From the NCBI GenBank assembly GCA_035270785.1, contig DATESN010000079.1, positions 1-53,833 of the forward strand: 53,833 nucleotides of DNA. Direction: 5' to 3'. Source of the DNA: DATESN01 sp035270785. GTDB lineage: Bacteria > Bacillota > Clostridia > Lachnospirales > Lachnospiraceae. Below the pieces are notes generated by a model that was not told where the DNA came from, did not search any database, and was given only the letters and a program-made list of their open reading frames with translations. The position numbers and the translations under genes were made by a program. Shown piece after piece: positions 43,734-50,911 of this stretch; within the stretch, counting starts at the first letter, position 1, and the number at the start of each line of letters is the position of its first letter.

Positions 43734-44060
43734 GTGTCGCACTATTTATATATAGTGAGCTATGAAGAAACAGGGATACACTATGAAATTGATAGGTTAG
43801 CATTTATTCATGAGAATTTTTTTATTGGTAGTGGTAGTCTTGAAGGTTATTCTTGCCACGAAATTGCATTTTATTTTTTGATGAAGCCAAGGGGAACGCA
43901 AGAACTTAATAGTAATAGTTATACAGGAGAGTTCAAAGAGTATATTCATTGGTTACCAATAAATAACTTATCAAAGTACAAAGCATTTCCTGCTTTTTTT
44001 ATTGATAAACTATCAAATATACAGAGTTATGTAGAACATATTGTTACGGATGAAAGATAG
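43734..44060 (+). pseudogene. 5'-truncated Nudix hydrolase remnant
   Basis: The frame from GTG 43734 (108 codons) matches only the C-terminal two thirds of a clostridial Nudix hydrolase: YEETGIHYEIDRLAFIHENFF, HEIAFYFLMKPRGTQ, and EYIHWLPI. The homology begins in the middle of the Nudix box, at EETG; the preceding Gly and Arg-Glu residues of the box are gone, and there is no ribosome site before GTG. The gene has therefore lost its 5' half and most metal ligands. Truncation right after the Imm-5-like gene suggests an insertion or recombination junction near 43714-43755. Confidence 0.75.
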
Positions 44061-44094
44061 ATAGAAAATTCCAAATGAATGAAAGGGGAATACT

Positions 44095-44358
44095 ATGGAA
44101 AAGAAACTTACTACTGAATTAAAACGATACAAAGAAGAATTTGATTTTCTTCATAAAAAGATTGGCGAATTAGAATGGAAAATTGCTACAATATTTTATG
44201 GGCGAAAAGCTATTACTAGATTAGAAATTGAGACATTAGAAGATCGTCTTGAAAATTATAGAGCTAATATAGGAATGTTAGTAGAGAAGATCAGAAATGA
44301 GGTACAGAATCTAACAAATCCAAATAGCATGATAAATTCATTTACTGAAAGGAAGTAA
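44095..44358 (+). CDS. Small coiled-coil protein of unknown function
   Basis: 87 residues; GAAAGGGGAA precedes ATG 44095. Nearly the whole chain is predicted helical coiled coil with heptad-like Leu/Ile spacing (LKRYKEEFDFLHKKIGELEWKI, LEIETLEDRLENYRANIGML). No family was recognised. It is only 5 bp upstream of the flavodoxin gene, so the two probably form an operon. Confidence 0.7.
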   Translation: MEKKLTTELKRYKEEFDFLHKKIGELEWKIATIFYGRKAITRLEIETLEDRLENYRANIGMLVEKIRNEVQNLTNPNSMINSFTERK

Positions 44359-44363
44359 CATAA

Positions 44364-44840
44364 ATGAACAAAATACTTATTGTTTATTATTCGCTTTTTC
44401 AAAACACGGCGAATTTAGCATTAGAAATAGCAATTCAAACTGGCGGAACTATAAGAGAATTAATTCCTGATAAGAATTATTCCTTTGATTATAATACTGC
44501 CGCTAAAGAAGTAAGAAATCAAATTTCTCGAGGATTCTGCCCTAAGCTGATATCCGGAAGTGAGCCAATAGATGATTATCAAACAATATTTATAGGATCT
44601 CCTAACTGGTTTAAAACATTAGCCCCACCAGTTATGAGTTTTCTTAAACGACATAATTTTGCAGGTAAAACAGTAATTCCTTTTTGTACCCATGGAGGTG
44701 GTAGATTTGGGCAAATTGAAAATGATATAGCTAAAGAGTGCTCTAAATCCATAATTCTACCTGGTATTGCTGTAAACGGTACAGTTACATCGGAAGAGGT
44801 CACAAATTGGCTTAGGACAATTGGATACGAATTAGAATAA
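44364..44840 (+). CDS. Flavodoxin-like protein
   Basis: 158 residues; GAAAGGAAG precedes ATG 44364. The N-terminal FMN phosphate loop YYSLFQNTANLA and the loops IFIGSPNWFKTLAPPV and FCTHGGGRFG match the Flavodoxin_4 type of single-domain flavodoxins. It would carry electrons or act as a small flavin reductase in the cytoplasm. It lies just after the small coiled-coil gene. Its place inside an otherwise accessory region is not explained. Confidence 0.88.
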   Translation: MNKILIVYYSLFQNTANLALEIAIQTGGTIRELIPDKNYSFDYNTAAKEVRNQISRGFCPKLISGSEPIDDYQTIFIGSPNWFKTLAPPVMSFLKRHNFAGKTVIPFCTHGGGRFGQIENDIAKECSKSIILPGIAVNGTVTSEEVTNWLRTIGYELE

Positions 44841-44883
44841 ATTCTACTTATTCGTTTTATTTTGAGAAAGGAAGAAGGATACT

Positions 44884-44960
44884 ATGCTCAAAGACCATAA
44901 TACAGCAAACGAAGGAAGTATTTAAAGAAATAGTATTTGTCGTTCGATAATACTTCCTTT
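44884..44960 (+). promoter_or_regulatory. 13-codon reading frame with overlapping 11-bp hairpin upstream of arr
   Basis: ATG 44884 to TAA 44925 encodes MLKDHNTANEGSI behind a strong ribosome site (GGAAGAAGGA). A perfect 11-bp inverted repeat (44912-44922 with 44949-44959) starts within its last codons. There is no U-tail. It could be a leader peptide with attenuator for the arr gene, or the scar of a deleted gene. A TATAAT at 45022-45027, lacking a good -35, may be the nearer arr promoter. Confidence 0.35.
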
Positions 44961-45066
44961 ACTTATATTATACCATTACTTATATATTATTTGTAGACTA
45001 CTTTTATTATAGTTTACACATTATAATGATATGTATAAATCTAAAAAATATAAGAGGTAGATCAGT

Positions 45067-45483
45067 ATGGATAACAAACAAGATGTCTTAGATAATGGAC
45101 CTTTTTTTCATGGTACTAAAGCAGAACTAAAAATTGGAGATTTATTAAAACCGCAGCACTTATCAAATTATCAAGATAAAAAATCCAACTATATATATTT
45201 CACTGCAACATTAGATGCTGCTAAATGGGGTGCTGAATTAGCAGCATCTAAATTAAAGGAAAGAATTTATATTGTAGAGCCATTAGGTGATTTTGAAAAT
45301 GATCCAAATTTAACTGACAAAAGATTTCCTGGTAACCCTACACGTTCTTATAGGTCTAAAACTCCTTTGATAATAATAGCTGAATTAGGTTCATGGGAAA
45401 GACATTCCGATGAAGACATAAATCATATGCTTACATCTTTAAAAAAGTTACAAGAAGAAGGAAAAAATCTAATATACGATTAA
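45067..45483 (+). CDS. arr: NAD+-rifampin ADP-ribosyltransferase
   Basis: 138 residues, the normal length of Arr; AGAGGTAG precedes ATG 45067. The family signatures FFHGTKAELKIGDLL, YIYFTATLDAAKWGAELA, IYIVEPLGDFENDPNLTDKRFPGNPTRSYRS are all present. By position, His15, Tyr44 and Asp79 correspond to the catalytic His, Tyr and Asp of the mycobacterial enzyme (inference from spacing). Arr inactivates rifampin by ADP-ribosylating the hydroxyl at C23. It is the first of a long run of resistance families. Confidence 0.95.
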   Translation: MDNKQDVLDNGPFFHGTKAELKIGDLLKPQHLSNYQDKKSNYIYFTATLDAAKWGAELAASKLKERIYIVEPLGDFENDPNLTDKRFPGNPTRSYRSKTPLIIIAELGSWERHSDEDINHMLTSLKKLQEEGKNLIYD

Positions 45484-45551
45484 CCAGATAAAAAGGCTGT
45501 TGGAGTGAAGGCGGTAGTGAAGAACTTGGCTGAAGATTTCAGATATTAATC
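45484..45551. other. Start of the 392-bp gap between arr and the Mef-like gene
   Basis: The whole gap (45484-45875) holds no protein gene above leader size. This first part is short and shows no terminator for arr. The rest is a structured leader: promoter, five-codon frame and three hairpins, listed separately. The longer open frames that run through the leader (for example 45654-45842) have no ribosome site and are judged chance. Confidence 0.6.
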
Positions 45552-45580
45552 TTGTAACGTTTATATTTTTATGTTATAGT
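45552..45580 (+). promoter_or_regulatory. Sigma-A promoter of the Mef-like gene leader
   Basis: TTGTAA (45552-45557), 17-bp spacer, TATAGT (45575-45580). Transcription would start near 45587, giving a leader of about 290 nt. Confidence 0.75.
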
Positions 45581-45614
45581 ATTTGTATATTTTGATATGG
45601 GAGGACATATATCT

Positions 45615-45632
45615 ATGTATCAATACATTTAA
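45615..45632 (+). CDS. Leader peptide MYQYI, five codons
   Basis: ATG-TAT-CAA-TAC-ATT-TAA with GGGAGG 10 nt upstream. The frame stops 1 nt before the first stem of the leader. Very short frames in this position, followed by terminators and a resistance gene, are typical of ribosome-stalling attenuators. Translation itself is inferred. Confidence 0.6.
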   Translation: MYQYI

Positions 45633-45633
45633 G

Positions 45634-45697
45634 ATAAGTAGGCAATAAAAAAGATGGTAAAAATCTCCTCAGTGATGGGCTTTTTTGTTGTGCTTAT
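45634..45697 (+). promoter_or_regulatory. First stem-loop of the Mef-like gene leader (attenuator)
   Basis: ATAAGTAGGCAATAAAAAAG (45634-45653) pairs with 45680-45697, with two G-U pairs and a GG bulge. A run of six T residues lies in the 3' arm (45681-45686). A ribosome on the five-codon frame would cover the 5' arm, so the stem is placed to respond to stalling. Confidence 0.55.
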
Positions 45698-45727
45698 TTT
45701 ACGTATTATGACATGGATAGGGGTGAA

Positions 45728-45756
45728 GTGTAGCTGTTTGAAGCTATACGTTTTTT
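45728..45756 (+). terminator. Second hairpin of the Mef-like leader, intrinsic terminator
   Basis: GTGTAGC / GCTATAC stem (one G-U pair) with an 8-nt loop, a single G, then TTTTTT (45751-45756). It lies 120 bp before the gene it would block. Confidence 0.75.
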
Positions 45757-45779
45757 CTCTATGTCTTTTAACGTTGATA

Positions 45780-45822
45780 TGCAGACTAAAGATCCCACTT
45801 AGGATTTTAGCCTGCATTTTTT
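45780..45822 (+). terminator. Third hairpin of the Mef-like leader, intrinsic terminator
   Basis: TGCAGACTAAA (45780-45790) pairs with TTTAGCCTGCA (45806-45816), one A-C mismatch, followed by TTTTTT (45817-45822). It lies 53 bp before the start codon. Confidence 0.75.
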
Positions 45823-45875
45823 ATTGCCTAAAACTAGTATGAAATCAACAATAAAAACGCAAGGAGAAATTTGAT

Positions 45876-47096
45876 ATGACAAAAGAAACTTTAAAATGGA
45901 AACGAGATTTTTTTACTATATGGACAGGACAGGCGATTTCACTTTTTACTAGTGCCATCTTACAAATGGCTATAATTTTTTATCTTACAGAAAAAACAGG
46001 ATCGGCCATGGTACTGTCAATTGCTTCATTAGTAGGGTTTTTGCCTTATGCAGTCTTTGGCCCTATGATAGGTGTGTTAGTGGATCGTTATGATAGAAAA
46101 AGGATAATGATTGGTGCTGATTTAATTATTGCTGCAGCTGGAGCAGCATTGGCTATTATTGCATTGTACATGGAACTGCCAGTTTGGATGGTTATGATAG
46201 TATTATTTATTCGTAGTATTGGAACGGCTTTTCATTCCCCAGCATTAAGTGCAGTTACTCCTCTTTTAGTACCAGAAGAGCAACTAACCAGATGTGCAGG
46301 TTACAGCCAATCCCTACAGTCCATAAGCTATATTCTGAGTCCTGCTGCTGCAGCGTTTTTATATTCTGTTTGGGAATTAAATGCAATTATAGCCATCGAC
46401 GTGCTGGGGGCTGTGATTGCATGTATTACGGTAGCGCTTGTGCGTATTCCCAAGCTTAGTTTAAAGAAACAAAGTTTGGAGCAAAATTTTATGAAAGAGA
46501 TGAAAGAAGGACTCGTTGTTTTAAAAGAAAACAAAGGATTATTTGCCTTACTACTTATAGGCACACTATATATGTTTGTTTATATGCCAATCAATGCGCT
46601 TTATCCTTTAATCAGCATGGAATATTTTGCGGGAACACCGATGCATATCTCTATTACTGAAATTGCTTATGCCTCTGGTATGCTGGCAGGTGGGGTGTTA
46701 TTAGGACTATTAGGTAGTTTTAAAAAGCGAATAGTATTAATAACTGCATCTATTTTTATGATGGGAGCTAGTTTGACCATTTCGGGATTACTTCCAACGA
46801 GTGGATTTGTGATATTTGTAGTTTGCTGTGCAATTATGGGATTTTCAGTTCCGTTTTACAGTGGTGTTCAAACGGCTCTTTTTCAAGAAAAAATTAAACC
46901 TGAATATTTAGGACGTGTATTTTCTCTTACAGGAAGCATTATGTCACTGGCTATGCCCGTCGGGTTAATTTTATCAGGAATATTTGCAGATAGAATTGGT
47001 GTGAATAATTGGTTTTTAATATCGGGAATCCTAATAGTTGGGATTGCTATAGTTTGCCCGCTTATACCAGTTGTTAAATCATTAGATGATAAATAA
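45876..47096 (+). CDS. mef: Mef-like macrolide efflux MFS transporter
   Basis: 406 residues; AAGGAG lies 9 bp before ATG 45876. Long stretches agree with Mef(A)/Mef(E) as remembered, including IFYLTEKTGSAMVLSIASL, FLPYAVFGPMIGVLVDR, FIRSIGTAFHSPALSAVTPL and FSLTGSIMSLAMPVGLIL, so it is a member of the Mef macrolide pump group and not just a general MFS protein. Twelve membrane helices are predicted. It exports 14- and 15-membered macrolides with the proton gradient, in known members. The usual partner ABC-F gene (msrD/mel) is not next to it. It has a long attenuator-type leader. Confidence 0.92.
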   Translation: MTKETLKWKRDFFTIWTGQAISLFTSAILQMAIIFYLTEKTGSAMVLSIASLVGFLPYAVFGPMIGVLVDRYDRKRIMIGADLIIAAAGAALAIIALYMELPVWMVMIVLFIRSIGTAFHSPALSAVTPLLVPEEQLTRCAGYSQSLQSISYILSPAAAAFLYSVWELNAIIAIDVLGAVIACITVALVRIPKLSLKKQSLEQNFMKEMKEGLVVLKENKGLFALLLIGTLYMFVYMPINALYPLISMEYFAGTPMHISITEIAYASGMLAGGVLLGLLGSFKKRIVLITASIFMMGASLTISGLLPTSGFVIFVVCCAIMGFSVPFYSGVQTALFQEKIKPEYLGRVFSLTGSIMSLAMPVGLILSGIFADRIGVNNWFLISGILIVGIAIVCPLIPVVKSLDDK

Positions 47097-47199
47097 AAAG
47101 TAATGAAGGAGTGTTTTGGTAGGATAGTACAAGAAAGGGAATAGATATACTTAAGGGATTAATCAATGAGGTAGAAAGCCTAAAAGGAGTGAGTGTTTC

Positions 47200-47850
47200 A
47201 TGATTGGACCAGATAAGAAAAAACTTTATCCGAGTGAAAATATAAAGACGGTTTGCTATATAAGCAATCTACCTAAAAGACCCAATGTTGAGATTGGGGA
47301 ATATACTTATTATAGCGATAATAAAAAATCTCCAGAGAAATTTTATGATAATATAGAGCACCACTACGAATTTCTGGGGGATAAACTTATAATAGGTAAA
47401 TTTTGTGCAATAGCTGAGGGCGTTAAATTTATTATGAACGGAGCAAATCATAGGATGGATGGAATTACAACTTATCCTTTCAATATATTTGGTGGCGGCT
47501 GGGAGAAGGTAGTACCTACAATAGAACAGCTACCTTTTAAAGGAGACACGGTGATTGGCAATGATGTTTGGATAGGCCAAAATGTTACCATCATGCCGGG
47601 TGTTAAAGTTGGTGATGGTGCTATTATTGCTGCTAACTCAACTGTAGTAAAAACTATTGAACCTTATACAATTTATGGTGGTAACCCAGCCAAATTTATC
47701 AAGAAACGGTTTAGTGATGAAAAGACTCAATTTTTGCTAAAGCTGGAGTGGTGGAATTGGGACGAAGAGAAGATATTTAATAATCTTGAAAAGCTAACAT
47801 CAGAAGCTGGGTTAGAAGAATTAATGGAAAACAATAAAATAAAGTTATAA
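47200..47850 (+). CDS. Vat-like streptogramin A acetyltransferase (xenobiotic acyltransferase)
   Basis: 216 residues; AAAGGAGTGAG precedes ATG 47200. A left-handed beta-helix protein with hexapeptide repeats. Vat signatures are clear: GEYTYY, GDKLIIGKFCAIAEGVKFIMNGANHRMDG with the expected catalytic His84, and IGNDVWIGQNVTIMPGVKVGDGAIIAANSTVV. Known Vat enzymes acetylate streptogramin A antibiotics; close relatives of the same fold (CatB) acetylate chloramphenicol. The NGANHRMDG loop supports Vat. It lies 11 bp upstream of the Lnu fusion gene, so the two are likely co-transcribed. Confidence 0.9.
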   Translation: MIGPDKKKLYPSENIKTVCYISNLPKRPNVEIGEYTYYSDNKKSPEKFYDNIEHHYEFLGDKLIIGKFCAIAEGVKFIMNGANHRMDGITTYPFNIFGGGWEKVVPTIEQLPFKGDTVIGNDVWIGQNVTIMPGVKVGDGAIIAANSTVVKTIEPYTIYGGNPAKFIKKRFSDEKTQFLLKLEWWNWDEEKIFNNLEKLTSEAGLEELMENNKIKL

Positions 47851-47861
47851 AGGGAGATTTT

Positions 47862-48860
47862 ATGAATAAAAAAGAGATTGCAACTAAGGAAAATCTAATA
47901 GAAGTATTGGATTTATTAGATAGAATGGAAATGAAATATTGGATAGATGGTGGCTGGGGAGTAGATATTTTACTTGGGAAACAAAACAGAGAACATCGAG
48001 ATATTGACGTTGATTTTGATGGAGAGTTTACGAAAGCTCTATTATATAAACTGAAAGAAATAGGTTATGAAATAGTAGTTGATTGGAGCCCTTCACGTAT
48101 TGAATTATACCATCCTGAATTGGGATATATAGATATACATCCTTTAATAATAAATAAAGATGGAAGTGCCAGACAGGCTGATCCACAAGGTGGCTGGTAT
48201 GAGTTTGAAGCAAAATGGTTTTCCACTGCAGTGTTTGAAGGTCGAGTTATACCATGTATTTCTGCTGAAGCCCAAAAATTATTTCACAGTGGATATGAGC
48301 TTAGAGAAGTTGATAAAATCGACATGAAAAATTTGGAGGAACTGAAAAGGGCAATCTATTTAATCACCGGCGTTATGGGGTCCGGAAAATCTACTGTAGC
48401 ACAATTGCTTGCTTCAAAGATAAAAAAGGGAGTACACTTACGGGGCGATATATTTCGTAAAATGATTGTTTCTGGACGGGCTGATATGTCCGTCCAGCCG
48501 TCTGAAGAAGCTGTCCGACAACTACATCTGCGTTACCGTTTGGCTGCCGATGCGGCAAAAACCTATTATGATAACGGCTTTTCCGTCGTCTTGCAGGACA
48601 ACTACTACGGCAAGGAATTAACCCGCATATTGAGTATGTTAAAGGATTATTCTGTAAATGTAATAGTATTATGCCCAGATGTGGAGACAGTAAAAAAGCG
48701 TGAGAAGATGCGAGAGAAAATCGGGTATACCGGTTTTTCAGTAGAAACTCTGCATGCGGACTTCATGAGAGAAACTCCGAGAATTGGATTCTGGCTAGAC
48801 ACTTCAGAGCAGTCTCCGGAACAATCAGTCCAGGATATTCTATTGCACTTCGATGAATAG
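47862..48860 (+). CDS. Lincosamide nucleotidyltransferase (Lnu-like) fused to a P-loop kinase-like domain
   Basis: 332 residues; AAAGGGAGA precedes ATG 47862. Residues 1-163 match the full length of Lnu(A)/Lnu(C)-type enzymes: YWIDGGWGVDILLGKQNREHRDIDVDF with the metal aspartates at 47 and 49, then HPELGYIDIHPL and IPCISAEAQKLFHSGYEL. Residues 166-332 form a P-loop NTPase of the AAA_33/kinase type, with Walker A GVMGSGKS at 170-177 and the lid-like KKREKMREKIGY. The domains join without a stop or frame change. Base composition becomes visibly richer in G and C after about 48360, which suggests the halves have separate origins. Lnu adenylylates lincosamides; the kinase substrate is unknown. 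Confidence 0.9.
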   Translation: MNKKEIATKENLIEVLDLLDRMEMKYWIDGGWGVDILLGKQNREHRDIDVDFDGEFTKALLYKLKEIGYEIVVDWSPSRIELYHPELGYIDIHPLIINKDGSARQADPQGGWYEFEAKWFSTAVFEGRVIPCISAEAQKLFHSGYELREVDKIDMKNLEELKRAIYLITGVMGSGKSTVAQLLASKIKKGVHLRGDIFRKMIVSGRADMSVQPSEEAVRQLHLRYRLAADAAKTYYDNGFSVVLQDNYYGKELTRILSMLKDYSVNVIVLCPDVETVKKREKMREKIGYTGFSVETLHADFMRETPRIGFWLDTSEQSPEQSVQDILLHFDE

Positions 48861-48917
48861 TAGTGCATATGTAGCGTAGCGATATTTAAAAAATAGATAT
48901 TATTGAAGGAGACTAAA

Positions 48918-49664
48918 ATGGATTTATTAGAATTAATCATAGAGTTTCACAAGGATAACGAACGGCAGGGACCGGGCAGTGAAGAAGCAACATTGAAAGC
49001 CCTTAAGCTTATTCCTTATTTGAATGAAAAAACTAAAATATTGGATATTGGCTGTGGATCAGGAGGTCAGACAATAACCCTTGCAAAAAACACAGCTGCA
49101 CAAATCACAGCGGTCGATATGCTGCCGCAGTTTTTAGAAACACTTATGAAAAAAGCCAAGGAGAATAACCTTTTAGATCGTATAACAGCGAAAGAAATGT
49201 TAATGGACAATTTAACCTTTGATAAAAATTCTTTTGATGTAATATGGTCGGAAGGGGCAATCTACAACATCGGTTTTGAAAAGGGACTGTCCCTGTGGAG
49301 AAAATATTTGAAGGATAACGGGTTTATCGCTGTTTCAGAAATTTCATGGCTAACCGATACAAGACCAGAGGAAATCCAGCAGTACTGGGTTAATGCATAT
49401 CAAGAGATTGATACAATCGAGAATAAGCTATCAGTTATTGAGAAATGTGGATATACTTCTGTCGCCCATTTTGCACTAGATTATAAATGCTGGATAGATA
49501 ATTATTATCAACCCATATTGGAAAGGTCAGAAGCATTCTTGAAAAAATATGATTATGCTGATGAAGTTAAAGAATTCGTTGAAGCAGGTAAAATTGAAGC
49601 CGACATGTATAATCGGTTTAAGGATTATTACAGCTATGTATTTTATATCGCAAAGAAAAAATAG
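48918..49664 (+). CDS. Class I SAM-dependent methyltransferase
   Basis: 248 residues from ATG 48918 with AAGGAG upstream; a TTG at 48903 overlaps the ribosome site. The SAM-binding motif ILDIGCGSGGQTITLA is near residue 40, then ITAVDM and FDVIWSEGAIYNIGF. It resembles small-molecule (UbiE-type) methyltransferases common in clostridia. No rRNA methylase signature was seen. Its place among resistance genes makes drug or ribosome modification possible, but this is only guilt by position. A hairpin-U sequence follows. Confidence 0.85.
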   Translation: MDLLELIIEFHKDNERQGPGSEEATLKALKLIPYLNEKTKILDIGCGSGGQTITLAKNTAAQITAVDMLPQFLETLMKKAKENNLLDRITAKEMLMDNLTFDKNSFDVIWSEGAIYNIGFEKGLSLWRKYLKDNGFIAVSEISWLTDTRPEEIQQYWVNAYQEIDTIENKLSVIEKCGYTSVAHFALDYKCWIDNYYQPILERSEAFLKKYDYADEVKEFVEAGKIEADMYNRFKDYYSYVFYIAKKK

Positions 49665-49701
49665 CTGCTAAAAATTATTTGATAATATACTGATTGACTT
49701 A

Positions 49702-49725
49702 AGCAAATGTGGAATATGCTTTTTT
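49702..49725 (+). terminator. Weak hairpin-U terminator after the methyltransferase gene
   Basis: AGCAAAT / ATATGCT (one mismatch, 5-nt loop) followed by six T residues. Confidence 0.5.
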
Positions 49726-49752
49726 CGGTGTTTAGAAAGGCAGGGTGAATAC

Positions 49753-50865
49753 GTGATAAAATATATTACTTTACTTCGCGGTATTAATGTTGGCGGAAAA
49801 AACAAAGTATCAATGAATGAATTAAGGGAATTGCTGGAGAAAAAAGGTTTTCAGGATGTGGTTACGTATATTAACAGTGGCAACATTATATTTTCGAGCG
49901 ATAATACTGACATTGAATTTTTGAAAAGGAACTGTGAAGCTTTGATTTTTGAGAAGTTCAAGCTGGAACTTTCATTGATGGTCATATCTGCTGAAGAATT
50001 GATTGACGCACTAAGCAGTGCGCCTGAATGGTGGGATGTTGATAAGGAAGCTAAACATAATGCTATATTTGTTATACCGCCAACCACTGTGGATGAAGTA
50101 TTTAAGGAAGTGGGAGAAATTAAGCCTGAATATGAAAAAATCAGCAGTATTGGCAGAGTAATATTTTGGTCTGCTCCATTAAAAACATTCTCAAGGACAC
50201 GCTGGTCTAAAGTCGTGGGGAAATCTGTTTACAACTGCATTACAATCAGAAACGCCAATACTGTAAAGAAGTTGGTGGAGTTGTGTAAATCTGATAATAG
50301 CTCCATGCCTACGACAGATGAAGAGCTGCAAAAGAACATGATTGGTGAACTTAAGCCACATAATGCACCGATTACACTTGTTGAATACGATCCAAGTTGG
50401 CCTGATTTATTTGAGCGAGAAGCGAATAGGATTCGTTCAGTACTAGGCAACAAAGCACTGCAGATTGAACATGTTGGCTCAACCTCGGTGCCGGGGCTTT
50501 GTGGCAAACCAATCATTGATATGATACTGGTTGTGGAGAACTCTACCGAAGAGCCATCCTATGTCCCAGCTATGGAAGCTACTGGTTATACATTGAGAAT
50601 TCGGGAGTCTGACTGGTTCGAGCACCGTCTGTTTAAAGGACCTGATACTAATATCAACCTGCATGTGTTCAGTTCAGGCACATCTGAGATTGACAGAATG
50701 TTACGTTTTAGAGATTGGTTACGGTCCAATGAAACTGATCGGGACAAATATGCACAAGTCAAGCGAAGCTTGGCAAAAAATAAGTGGAGGTATGTTCAGC
50801 ACTATGCGGATGCCAAAACATCGATAGTCCAGGAAATAATGGAACGAGCGAATGCTATTAAGTAG
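49753..50865 (+). CDS. DUF1697-GrpB fusion protein
   Basis: 370 residues; GTG 49753 with CAGGGTG upstream. Residues 1-175 match DUF1697 (YITLLRGINVGGKNKVSMNELRELL, VVTYINSGNIIFSS, WWDVDKEAKHNAIFV). Residues about 195-365 match the GrpB/UPF0157 family, a nucleotidyltransferase-fold group, with IEHVGSTSVPGLCGKPIIDM (His240 in HVGST). Neither domain has a firm function. Both occur as separate proteins, often near resistance or stress genes. The GrpB fold recalls drug nucleotidyltransferases, so a drug-modifying role is possible but unproven. Confidence 0.88.
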   Translation: MIKYITLLRGINVGGKNKVSMNELRELLEKKGFQDVVTYINSGNIIFSSDNTDIEFLKRNCEALIFEKFKLELSLMVISAEELIDALSSAPEWWDVDKEAKHNAIFVIPPTTVDEVFKEVGEIKPEYEKISSIGRVIFWSAPLKTFSRTRWSKVVGKSVYNCITIRNANTVKKLVELCKSDNSSMPTTDEELQKNMIGELKPHNAPITLVEYDPSWPDLFEREANRIRSVLGNKALQIEHVGSTSVPGLCGKPIIDMILVVENSTEEPSYVPAMEATGYTLRIRESDWFEHRLFKGPDTNINLHVFSSGTSEIDRMLRFRDWLRSNETDRDKYAQVKRSLAKNKWRYVQHYADAKTSIVQEIMERANAIK

Positions 50866-50911
50866 TACTATAAGCATCACATTAAATATTTTAAAGTATC
50901 GAGGAGAGGCT

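Noticed and set aside
45654..45842. Plus-strand open frame of 62 codons between arr and the Mef-like gene, with a minus-strand mirror frame
   Set aside because: It lies within the structured leader, has no ribosome site and would be a Cys/Leu-rich chance product spanning two terminators.
47097..47199. Gap between the Mef-like and Vat-like genes as another attenuator
   Set aside because: No short frame with hairpin and T-run could be recognised, only AT-rich sequence with several GGAG-like words.
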